The position numbers and the translations under genes are program-made. The notes beneath the pieces are model-generated. The model saw only the letters and a program-made list of their open reading frames with translations. It had not been told where the DNA came from and ran no database searches. Positions 1-6,885 of a DNA stretch of 13,020 bases are shown here, piece after piece. Every line of letters begins with the position of its first letter. The first letter of the stretch is position 1. Origin of the DNA: an uncultured Peptococcaceae bacterium (GTDB taxonomy: Bacteria; Bacillota; Desulfitobacteriia; Desulfitobacteriales; Syntrophobotulaceae). Location: contig CALBJS010000259.1 in NCBI GenBank assembly GCA_937892995.1, positions 1 to 13,020 on the forward strand, read 5' to 3'.

Positions 1-1234
1 TTTCTAAAGTGTCGAGGGTTTCGTCCGGATGGGAAGTTGCCATGGCTGTACTTAAAGCCGGCCATTCTTCAGCTCCAATTCTCTTGGCCCAAAGATCTTC
101 AGACATTTGGCTCCGAGTTTCCATCCGCCATTTTCCGAGAAGTGCTGCCGGTGGTCCTAAGGTGATACCGCCCGGAACATCAAGGTTCCCGGTTATCGCT
201 CCAATAGAAAGTAAAGCATGACCAAGCTGGACTCCGTTTGGATTCGTGTCTACAGCCAGACCCCATTGAATTGCCGAAGGCTTGTTAGTCGCAATAAGTC
301 TAGCAACCTCAATAATCTTCTCTTTTGGTACCCAAGTAATTTCAGCAACTTTCTCCGGTGGGTATTCCTGAACACGTTTTTGAAGTTCTTCAAAACCATA
401 GCACCAATTTTCTACAAAATCATGGTCATAGAGGTCTTCATTGATTATGACGTTAAGCAGCCCAAGAGCAAGAGCAGTGTCTGATCCCGGTCTCAATTGA
501 AGAACCATATTTCCTTCCCTAGCTCCAAGCCAAGTTATTCTGGGATCTACCGAGATAATCTTGGTTCCTCTCTTCATCATATCTATAAGGGAGTGACCGT
601 AAAAACCATCCGGGTTGGACATTAGCGGCATTTTGCCCCATAAAACAATATATTTAGGTAATGTATAGGCAGGATTGTCATAACGATCCGGATAATAGCC
701 GGCAAAGTCAATCTCAGGATAACCCGCACCTAAGATATAATCGGTAATTGAACATCTGGGTCCATAGCAGGACCAACCGCTAAGCGGATAACATACGTTA
801 GGAGTTCCTAATGAAGAAAAGCCCAGCGGATAGTAGTACAAACAAGCTTGCCTTCCGGTTCCACCGAATACTACAATTGATTCAGCCCCGTAATTTTTCT
901 TAAAATGATGTACTTTTTCAACAATGATATCCCAAGCTTCGTCCCAAGATATCCGCTGCCATTTATCTTCCCCTCTTTTACCCACACGCTTCATCGGATG
1001 AGTAATCCGCTGAGGATGATGAACATATTCCGGAAGTGTTAGACATCTGACGCACAGTCTTCCTTGACTGATGGGATGTTCCGGGTCTCCCTCGACTTTA
1101 ACAAGTTTGCCATCTTTGATGGTCAATTTCATACCGCATCCTACCGGGTGATCTCCCGGGGGCGACCAGCCACAAGTTCTAACGGTATAGGTACCGTCTT
1201 CATTCTGTTTTTTCCACTGTTTTTCCATTGTCAT
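1..1234 (-). CDS. Molybdopterin oxidoreductase large subunit, acetylene-hydratase/dehydroxylase-like (partial, C-terminus cut by window edge)
   Basis: An open frame enters from the left edge and starts at ATG 1234, giving 411 visible residues of a protein family usually near 700-900. An SD-like AAAGGGTGAG lies 8 nt upstream. The N-terminus has no twin-arginine signal, so the enzyme is probably cytoplasmic. The Fe-S/Mo domain is recognisable from the SQGRLCVRC segment, the WQRISWDEAWDII segment and the YDHDFVENWCYGFEEL segment, typical of the DMSO-reductase superfamily. The usual CxxCxxxC is replaced by Cys21-x11-Cys33, followed by Cys61 and Cys64, with His29 where the second Cys would normally sit. 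Cys156 in GWSCYGPR is the candidate Mo/W ligand. It follows a sigma-54 activator gene and a sigma-54 promoter. The reaction is unknown; redox, hydration or dehydroxylation are all possible in this branch. Confidence 0.93.
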   Translation of the reverse strand, partial: MTMEKQWKKQNEDGTYTVRTCGWSPPGDHPVGCGMKLTIKDGKLVKVEGDPEHPISQGRLCVRCLTLPEYVHHPQRITHPMKRVGKRGEDKWQRISWDEAWDIIVEKVHHFKKNYGAESIVVFGGTGRQACLYYYPLGFSSLGTPNVCYPLSGWSCYGPRCSITDYILGAGYPEIDFAGYYPDRYDNPAYTLPKYIVLWGKMPLMSNPDGFYGHSLIDMMKRGTKIISVDPRITWLGAREGNMVLQLRPGSDTALALGLLNVIINEDLYDHDFVENWCYGFEELQKRVQEYPPEKVAEITWVPKEKIIEVARLIATNKPSAIQWGLAVDTNPNGVQLGHALLSIGAITGNLDVPGGITLGPPAALLGKWRMETRSQMSEDLWAKRIGAEEWPALSTAMATSHPDETLDTLE

Positions 1235-1412
1235 GTTTACCACTCACCCTTTCAAGAATTTGCATTCTTTTACTTTGAATGACCTGTTAGAATCTCTTGC
1301 TTGCATCGAAAACAAAGCCTTGTTTTTTTGAACACCTCCCTCAGGCGGCCGCCAGATTGTTTATTTGATTTTTTACTCTAGAGCTTGTTTTATTCCGCTT
1401 GCCTAATAATAA
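1235..1412 (-). other. Long 5' leader of the sigma-54-driven Mo-enzyme gene
   Basis: This is about 170 nt between the predicted sigma-54 start site and ATG 1234. It holds a GC-rich perfect 10-bp palindrome, GGCGGCCGCC (1344-1353), conspicuous in AT-rich surroundings. Next to it is an SD-like GGGAGGTG. A 21-codon frame from GTG 1335 to the stop at 1270 contains a CxxC (CFRCKQEI). Its GTG overlaps the SD-like sequence, so it is not convincingly translated. No known riboswitch class is recognised. Confidence 0.35.
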
Positions 1413-1428
1413 TGCAAAATATGTACCA
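1413..1428 (-). promoter_or_regulatory. Sigma-54 (-24/-12) promoter for the Mo-enzyme gene at 1234
   Basis: The minus strand reads TGGTACA-TATT-TTGCA. This matches the consensus TGGCACG-N4-TTGCA at all but two positions and keeps the strict GG-N10-GC spacing. It lies between the full-length sigma-54 activator gene and the Mo-enzyme gene and points at the latter. The predicted start is near 1402. Confidence 0.82.
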
Positions 1429-1531
1429 GGGTATTAAAAAGTATTAGGAGATTGCTTAACCACAAGGGGTTCAGGCTTTTTCCTTTAGTTAGTCATAACA
1501 TATTTTATTCTTTTTATGGGATGGGCAAGTA

Positions 1532-1549
1532 TGTGTTTGTACATTCACA
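1532..1549. promoter_or_regulatory. Candidate upstream activator (enhancer) site, 18-bp dyad
   Basis: TGTGTTTGTACATTCACA is an inverted repeat: outer TGTG/CACA, inner TGTACA, with one 2-bp mismatch on each side. It is centred about 114 bp upstream of the -24 GG, a usual distance for sites bound by sigma-54 activators. Binding by the neighbouring regulator is inferred. Confidence 0.4.
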
Positions 1550-1642
1550 AGATAGAAGCCCGTAGGAAAATCGCCAATTCCTTTTTTGCGACCCCCGTAT
1601 CGTTATCGGATTTCTTGTTTTTTTATTCTGGATCACCGTAAG

Positions 1643-1697
1643 TAGTTAAAAAAATTAATAAAAATAAAGTGCCCTCATCTGGTTTAGAGGACACTTT
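1643..1697 (-). terminator. Rho-independent terminator after the GAF-PAS sigma-54 activator
   Basis: In minus-strand RNA, arms 1697-1687 and 1676-1666 form an 11-bp stem (AAAGUGUCCUC with GAGGGCACUUU, one G-U pair) closing a 10-nt loop. A U-rich tract follows (1665-1643). It lies about 37 bp past the stop codon of the regulator and insulates it from the downstream sigma-54 promoter. Confidence 0.85.
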
Positions 1698-1733
1698 TAC
1701 AACTTTTCTATACAGCATTAAGATAAGCTAACA

Positions 1734-3842
1734 TTAGCGATCAATCTCATACTCTTTCAATTTTCTATATAAGGTAGAGCGACTTATTCCCAGTATCTCA
1801 GCTGCGGTGTCAACATTGTTATTAGTATGCAGCAGAGCTGTTTCTATCGCGGCTTTTTCGAGTTCATCCAGACTAAGCATCTTTTCAATATTTTGAATCC
1901 TTGAATTTATCGGATCAATCTTAATAGGACTAGTCTCAAGAAGAATATAACTGGGCAGATTCTCAGGTTTGATAAGGTCACTTTGAGCCGTATTAACCGC
2001 ATAGATTATAGCGTTTTGCAGTTGCCGAACATTGCCGGGCCATTCATATTCATTAATGATTTTCCAAGTTTCTTCACTGATTTCGGGAATTTTCTGACCT
2101 TGTTTCTGGCAATAATATTCGATGAAAAACTCACAAAGAGCTTCAATATCATTCCTCCTTTCACGTAAAGGTGGAATATTAAGGTTTAACACTGACAAGC
2201 GGAAATAAAGATCTTCACGAAATTGTTTTTCTTTGACCATCTTATAGAGATTCTTATTGGTAGCAGCAATTAGTCGAAAATCAACTTTTTTGTAACGCCT
2301 GCCACCTATCCGCATGACATTTTTATCCTCCAAGGTTCTAAGTAACACTGCTTGAAGCTCAAGAGGCATATCGCCAACTTCATCAAGGAAAAGCGTCCCA
2401 CCGTGGGCAAGTTCTATTTTACCTGGCCGTCCACTTCGTTCCGCCCCCGTAAAGCTGCCTCCCTCATAACCAAACAATTCACTTTCTATTAATTCTCTGG
2501 GCATAGCCGCACAATTAACCACCATAAAAGGACCTTGAGGACGATGTGCATTGTGAATTGCCTGAGCAAAAAGTTCTTTTCCTGTTCCGCTTTCTCCTAT
2601 AATAAGAATGTTTTCCAGTGAACAAGCAAAGCGCTTCGCTAAAATTAAAACCTTTTTAAATTCTTTATCCTCGCCGATCATATCTTCAAAAGCATAATTA
2701 GCGACAGCTCCTGATCGACTAGTTACTAAGGCATTGACTTTTTCGGTATGATTGAGCCTAAGGATAGCAACATCTACCTGTTGACTATACTTATTGACCA
2801 CCGGACGAATATTGATAACATAAGTTTGCTCTTCACGGCCGACTATTATTATTTCCTCTACATCTACATTTTCCCCTTTGGCTACCAAGGACATAACATT
2901 TGATTGACTACTGAGAAATTCTTTAATATTTCGCATCCCTATTTCATCCATCTGCATTCTCAGGATACGCGATCCCTCTTGGTTAAGGTTTATTATTGTC
3001 CCCGTACCATCAATCGTGATAATACCCTCATCAATTAAAGACAATGTGGTTTCTAAGGTCACATGTGCTGTTGTCAGATTATTATTAACAACCCTCAAAC
3101 TGTCATGGCTTTGAATCAGTTTTTCATTACTTTTATACAGTTTCAACTGAGCCTCAACAGCACTGGCAACTGAGGTAATTAACCCTAAGGTATGAGAGCG
3201 TAAGTTTTGAAAATGTTCCCCCCAAGGATTTTCTATTAAAGGCTGGCCTAATATTAAAGTAGCAATGATTTTACCTGATTCATCCATTATAGGTGCCGCA
3301 GAAGCCATAATATTTGTTAAGGCTAAAGAGTAGTGTTCCGGACCCATTAAATGAATCGGGCGTCTGAGATACATACACATAGAATGAGCACATGTACCTA
3401 TCGTGCTTTCAGTCCAGGCTAAGCCCTCGATAGGTACTCTCATCATCTCTCCTTCTTGTAATAAAAATGCTCCATCCTGATTACATAGATAGACTATGTA
3501 TCCCGAAGTTAGAATCGCCATATCTTTAAAAGTATCCATCAACGGCTTCGTAATATTTATAAGGAGACGATTATCATTTAAGATATCCTTGTGTTGTTCT
3601 GAGCCCAAATGACGCTTAGTTATATCTCCATAAGGATTAATACCCAATTCCCGGGATCTGAGCCAGGATATCGCCACTTCTTTGCTAAGGTATGGACACT
3701 TACGCGGATCCTCCCTCGTATCACCAACAAATCTTTCTTTATACTTTACAATCCCTTCCAAGCGTTCTTTAGTCCAGTTAAGATGATGAATAATATTAAA
3801 CATATGATCCTCTTGATTCGTACTAGGAACTTCTAAAGGCAT
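1734..3842 (-). CDS. Sigma-54-dependent activator, AcoR-like (GAF-PAS-AAA+-Fis)
   Basis: This 702-aa enhancer-binding protein activates RNA polymerase carrying sigma-54 by ATP hydrolysis. An N-terminal segment and GAF-like sensor occupy roughly residues 40-235 (with TESTIGTCAHSM and AAPIMDESGKIIATLILGQP). A PAS-like domain (about 260-350) contains LIDEGIITIDGTGTIINLN. The AAA+ domain has Walker A GESGTGKE (416-423), the sigma-54-contacting loop as GSFTGA (462-467, usually GAFTGA), Walker B LFLDE (484-488), FREDLYFRL and PPLRERRNDI. A Fis-type helix-turn-helix (about 674-700) ends the protein. ATG 3842 has an SD-like AGGGGGG 7 nt upstream; ATG 3803 is an alternative. Most likely target: the sigma-54 promoter 305 bp past its stop codon. 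The effector is unknown, plausibly a small aromatic or other Mo-enzyme substrate. Confidence 0.95.
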   Translation of the reverse strand: MPLEVPSTNQEDHMFNIIHHLNWTKERLEGIVKYKERFVGDTREDPRKCPYLSKEVAISWLRSRELGINPYGDITKRHLGSEQHKDILNDNRLLINITKPLMDTFKDMAILTSGYIVYLCNQDGAFLLQEGEMMRVPIEGLAWTESTIGTCAHSMCMYLRRPIHLMGPEHYSLALTNIMASAAPIMDESGKIIATLILGQPLIENPWGEHFQNLRSHTLGLITSVASAVEAQLKLYKSNEKLIQSHDSLRVVNNNLTTAHVTLETTLSLIDEGIITIDGTGTIINLNQEGSRILRMQMDEIGMRNIKEFLSSQSNVMSLVAKGENVDVEEIIIVGREEQTYVINIRPVVNKYSQQVDVAILRLNHTEKVNALVTSRSGAVANYAFEDMIGEDKEFKKVLILAKRFACSLENILIIGESGTGKELFAQAIHNAHRPQGPFMVVNCAAMPRELIESELFGYEGGSFTGAERSGRPGKIELAHGGTLFLDEVGDMPLELQAVLLRTLEDKNVMRIGGRRYKKVDFRLIAATNKNLYKMVKEKQFREDLYFRLSVLNLNIPPLRERRNDIEALCEFFIEYYCQKQGQKIPEISEETWKIINEYEWPGNVRQLQNAIIYAVNTAQSDLIKPENLPSYILLETSPIKIDPINSRIQNIEKMLSLDELEKAAIETALLHTNNNVDTAAEILGISRSTLYRKLKEYEIDR

Positions 3843-4651
3843 TTGAAATCCCCCCTAAATGTAACTTATTAATTCCAACCTATAAGTCACTATAAATAAG
3901 CTACAATCGATAGTACTTCCTCATGGTTCATATTAGTGGTTCATTCTTTATTAAATGTGATTTTAAGAACTTATAAGCAAAAAATCAATCTTATTTACAT
4001 ATAATATTTCCAAAGGCAACCCTATTTAGTAAAAATTTATCAGAATAAGTAATTAATTCTAATCCCATTTTAGTATTTTTAGAATATTTTTTCAACCCGT
4101 GAGAATCAAAATAGGGCTTGAATACGTAATTTTTTATTATTTTTCTTTTAATCCAAGTGAAAAACCCACGTTTTCCTTCGCTAAAATCTTTGGTACTAAC
4201 GTCTATCTTTAAACCCTAATGACTAAACGCTATCGGGCTGAGAGAATTCCATTTACAGCTCATAATCGTTATTTTGACAAGTTTATCAGCTCTAACATCG
4301 TAAAAAAAAGCGAATTGAGTTCCTTACAGAAAGGTAACACCAACTTCGCTCCGGTTTTAGCATATAAAACTTTATTTAGGGCTTGCTAACTAAACCCTTT
4401 TTAAATTTGGTCAGGGGCAAATAACCCCAATATCTGTGATAAGAAAATACCTTTTTAAAAATTGGACAAAAAGAACTCTGAGCTTAATCTCCAAGTTCAT
4501 TAGAAAGAATTGCATGCTAATCATACACTCTGCCGTTTCTTTTAATTTGGCATAAATGCGACCAAGAGCATATTACTAGATAATACTCAGAATTATTTTG
4601 ACCAAATGTAGAAGCACTTCAACTGCCAACCCTAAAAGTTTCAATATAAGG
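3843..4651. other. 809-bp intergenic region between the two sigma-54 activator genes
   Basis: This AT-rich stretch has no confident gene. It contains a 56-codon plus-strand frame (4219-4389, beginning MTKRYRAERIPFTAHN) with no Shine-Dalgarno sequence and no family I recognise. Overlapping it is a possible hairpin with arms AGCGAA and TTCGCT (about 4309-4365). No strong terminator for the sigma-54 activator ending at 4652 was found, and no GG-N10-GC sigma-54 promoter. Confidence 0.4.
3924..3944. repeat. Tandem-spaced direct repeat upstream of the GAF-PAS activator
   Basis: TGGTTCAT occurs at 3924-3931 and again at 3937-3944, a 13-bp period, 82-102 bp upstream of the regulator's start codon. 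It could be an operator for this gene, possibly autoregulatory; that is inference from position only. Confidence 0.3.
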
Positions 4652-5704
4652 TTATGCTTGTATGCCAAATATTTTCAATTTTCGGTATAAGGTAGATACA
4701 CTTATTCCTAATACTTCTGCTGCTAAGACTTTATCATTTCCTAATCTAATTAACGCATTTTCAATAGCATTTTTTTCGGCTTCTTTAATTGAAATAACAT
4801 CATTTGTTTTTTGCATTCCAACTGAGCACGAATTTTTTTCCTCTTGTTGCCGGATTTTATTTTTGATAATTTCATCCGGCAAATGCCTGGGAAGAATTAC
4901 ATTTGTATCTAGCATATTAACAGCATAAATCATAACATTCTCTAATTGCCGAACATTACCGGGCCAGCAGTATTGCATCAATTTAACTTTGGCATCCTTG
5001 CTGATCTCCGGAATTCTACTTCTTCGGTTACTGCAATGCTTCCTAACGAATAATTCTGCCAAAGTAATAATATCGGTTTCCCGTTGGCGTAAAGGAGGGA
5101 TGGTAACTTCTAGGACAGAAAGACGATAGTATAAATCTTCCCTAAACTGCCCGTTCTCAACTAAAAACTTTAGGTTTTTATTCGTCGCTGCTACCAGCCT
5201 AAAATCGACTGTTTTGTATTCTTTGCCTCCAATCCTCATAACCTGTTTGTTCTCTAACACTCGTAAGAGTACGGCTTGCGATTCTATGGGCATATCCCCT
5301 ATTTCATCCAGAAATAGCGTGCCCCCTTGGGCTAGTTCAAATTTTCCCGAATTGCCATTTTTCTTGGCCCCTGTAAAAGCACCGCTATCATATCCAAATA
5401 ATTCGCTTTCAATTAGATTTTTCGGTATTGCACCACAATTAAGAACAATGAACGGACCTGCAGGACGGTCTTTATTATGAATAGCTTGAGCAAAAAGTTC
5501 CTTACCTGTGCCACTCTCGCCTATTAAAAGTATATTTGCTGATGACGAAGCAAAGCGTTTGGCTATTTCTCGTGCTTTGATCATTTCGCTACTATCGCCT
5601 TTGATACTTTCAAAATTAAAATCGGTTTCGAATCCCGTGCCAATATTAGTTACTTTTTGATTTGAATAAGAAAGCATCGGCATTTTTAAACTTGTGCCTA
5701 TCAT
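4652..5704 (-). CDS. Sigma-54 activator lacking a sensory domain (AAA+-Fis, PspF-like architecture)
   Basis: A 350-aa enhancer-binding protein. About 35 residues precede the AAA+ module: Walker A GESGTGKE (62-69), intact GAFTGA loop (108-113), Walker B LFLDE (130-134), FREDLYYRL and PPLRQRETDI, then a Fis-type helix-turn-helix (about 323-346, LAAEVLGISVSTLYRKL). It is closely similar to the C-terminal half of the 702-aa activator encoded downstream, including GKELFAQAIHN and the WPGNVRQLEN segment, so the two are probably paralogues. There is no GAF, PAS or response-regulator domain, so it is either constitutive or controlled by a partner protein, as PspF is by PspA. The start at 5704 is uncertain: a G-rich stretch lies 14 nt upstream and ATG 5683 lacks an SD. 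Its target is not evident. Confidence 0.92.
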   Translation of the reverse strand: MIGTSLKMPMLSYSNQKVTNIGTGFETDFNFESIKGDSSEMIKAREIAKRFASSSANILLIGESGTGKELFAQAIHNKDRPAGPFIVLNCGAIPKNLIESELFGYDSGAFTGAKKNGNSGKFELAQGGTLFLDEIGDMPIESQAVLLRVLENKQVMRIGGKEYKTVDFRLVAATNKNLKFLVENGQFREDLYYRLSVLEVTIPPLRQRETDIITLAELFVRKHCSNRRSRIPEISKDAKVKLMQYCWPGNVRQLENVMIYAVNMLDTNVILPRHLPDEIIKNKIRQQEEKNSCSVGMQKTNDVISIKEAEKNAIENALIRLGNDKVLAAEVLGISVSTLYRKLKIFGIQA

Positions 5705-5755
5705 GTATTTTCAAAACCCCCATTTAGTTCCAAGAGATAATAATCAAGAGCTAAA

Positions 5756-5869
5756 TTAAGTATAAAGTAAAACATATTTCTCATTCAGGACATTTTGTTG
5801 GTTTTGAGATAGCTCTTCATTGCCGATGTAGCTATCTTTTATTTCATCTAGAAATCTAAATGCAATCAT
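5756..5869 (-). CDS. Possible 37-aa small protein upstream of the sensorless activator
   Basis: ATG 5869 follows AGAGGA with an 8-nt spacer, a good ribosome-binding site. The frame encodes MIAFRFLDEIKDSYIGN and ends ELSQNQQNVLNEKYVLLYT, hydrophilic and helix-prone. It stops 51 bp before the activator. The tail loosely recalls the SQ-x-LD-xx-(I/L)-xx-Y signature of Spo0E-type phosphatases, but the LD is missing, so no family is assigned. It could be a leader peptide, a tiny regulator of the activator, or chance. Confidence 0.3.
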   Translation of the reverse strand: MIAFRFLDEIKDSYIGNEELSQNQQNVLNEKYVLLYT

Positions 5870-6381
5870 CCTAAAAGTCCTCTGCGTTGGAAATCGAAAG
5901 ACAAACAGAATAAGAACCTAGGTTCTATCCTTTGACAATACTTTTTCGAAGGCATCTATGACTGAGATTTGAAAGAAGAATTGCTCATTTTAACTGAGAT
6001 TGGTGCAAAGGGTAGGGTCAGGAAAGGCCTTGCAGATTGGTGAGTTGGAGAGTGTCATCTCGATTAAAAAAGCGAAAAAAATGTATACAATAATTTAGCC
6101 TAAGAAGATTGGCTATGCTGGAGCAACACTTTAGATAAGGCAACCCGGCATTAATTTGTCTCATCTTCTGTTTCTTCTCAGAATCAACTACCAGATACGA
6201 TACCAATAGCCATTACTATAGAAAAATGATTACCGTAAAGGACTAGAAAGTATCTCTAGTTGGTAAAAACTATCTGAAAAAATGTTTTTAAAGAAATCAA
6301 TTTAAAAATTATTTATCTGACATATGCCACATCATTAAATTAGATTCACGTTATGCTGGGTCATATTGTTTGTTTTGCATT
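5870..6381. other. 512-bp intergenic region with a perfect palindrome
   Basis: No supported gene. A 62-codon minus frame (6018-6206) shows no recognisable motif or good ribosome-binding site. The main feature is the 14-bp palindrome at 5913-5926. No convincing terminator was found immediately after the zinc-ribbon gene that ends at 6382. Confidence 0.4.
5913..5926. promoter_or_regulatory. Perfect 14-bp palindrome, candidate operator
   Basis: AGAACCTAGGTTCT is fully self-complementary. It lies 44 bp upstream of the small ORF and about 210 bp upstream of the sensorless activator. The half-site AGGTTCT resembles the TGGTTCAT direct repeats upstream of the other activator, which hints at a shared binding protein. 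That link is inference. Confidence 0.35.
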
Positions 6382-6519
6382 TTACTTTGATTCAGTTGCG
6401 GGTAATTTTGTTTTACAGAAGGGACACTCTTTAGGCCTAAAGCTTCCAACAATAGAAATTTTTTTCTGACAATTTGGACAAGTTATTGATCTTTGTACTG
6501 CCGCCGGTCTGAAACACAT
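6382..6519 (-). CDS. 45-aa zinc-ribbon (rubredoxin-knuckle-like) protein of the 'MCFRPA' type
   Basis: ATG 6519 is preceded by AAAGGGG with a 10-nt spacer. The protein starts MCFRPAAVQRSITCPNC and has two knuckles, CPNC (14-17) and CPFC (32-35), 14 residues apart, fitting a single Zn or Fe site. From memory, short proteins beginning MCFRPA with two CxxC knuckles occur repeatedly in Desulfitobacterium-like and Eggerthella-like genomes near DMSO-reductase-family genes; I could not check this. It lies 366 bp downstream of the Fe-S subunit gene on the same strand, so it may be the distal gene of that operon or have its own promoter. Possible roles are enzyme maturation, metal delivery or electron transfer; none is shown. 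Confidence 0.75.
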   Translation of the reverse strand: MCFRPAAVQRSITCPNCQKKISIVGSFRPKECPFCKTKLPATESK

Positions 6520-6885
6520 TTCATAAAAACCCCTTTCATTATCTAAATATCTCAATAAAAACTAAGGCTTTGCTCTGCCATGCAATCTCCATTCATAAGC
6601 CACTTGTCTTGATATAACTTTTGAGAGAAAGCCTGCGAAAAATCCATGGTGCTTTAAGCAATCGAAAAGAGTGAATTTCTTAAATGGCATTAAACCTAGA
6701 AGGCTACTTCTTATTTTCCATTTGGGGCTTTGTTTACAATAAAGTGATAAACAAAAGAAGCACCCTTGCAACTTATTGGGCTGCAAGAGTTGCCAATTAC
6801 TTTTTCATTATTGCTATCTCTCAATGACTTATTTAAGAAAAAGCTATCACAAAGCTCAATTCAATTTGTAGGATCTTAGCTTAGA
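6520..6885 (-). other. 366-bp spacer between the Fe-S subunit and zinc-ribbon genes
   Basis: Contains a 74-codon minus frame (6562-6786, TTG start) with no recognised domain and no clear ribosome-binding site, probably non-coding. GCAACT (6767-6772) and AGTTGC (6788-6793) form a weak inverted repeat with no U-run. There is no obvious terminator, so read-through into the zinc-ribbon gene is possible. Confidence 0.35.

Noticed and set aside
5705..6000. Missing GAF/PAS domain of the short activator hidden in another frame upstream
   Set aside because: All three minus frames were read; none resembles the sensor half of the 702-aa activator, and several stops intervene.
6018..6206. 62-codon minus-strand frame
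   Set aside because: No recognisable motif and no ribosome-binding site; not in a position that suggests a lost sensor domain for the activator.
6562..6786. 74-codon minus-strand frame between the Fe-S and zinc-ribbon genes
   Set aside because: TTG start without a Shine-Dalgarno sequence, no motif recognised, and Cys/Lys/Phe-rich composition typical of chance frames.
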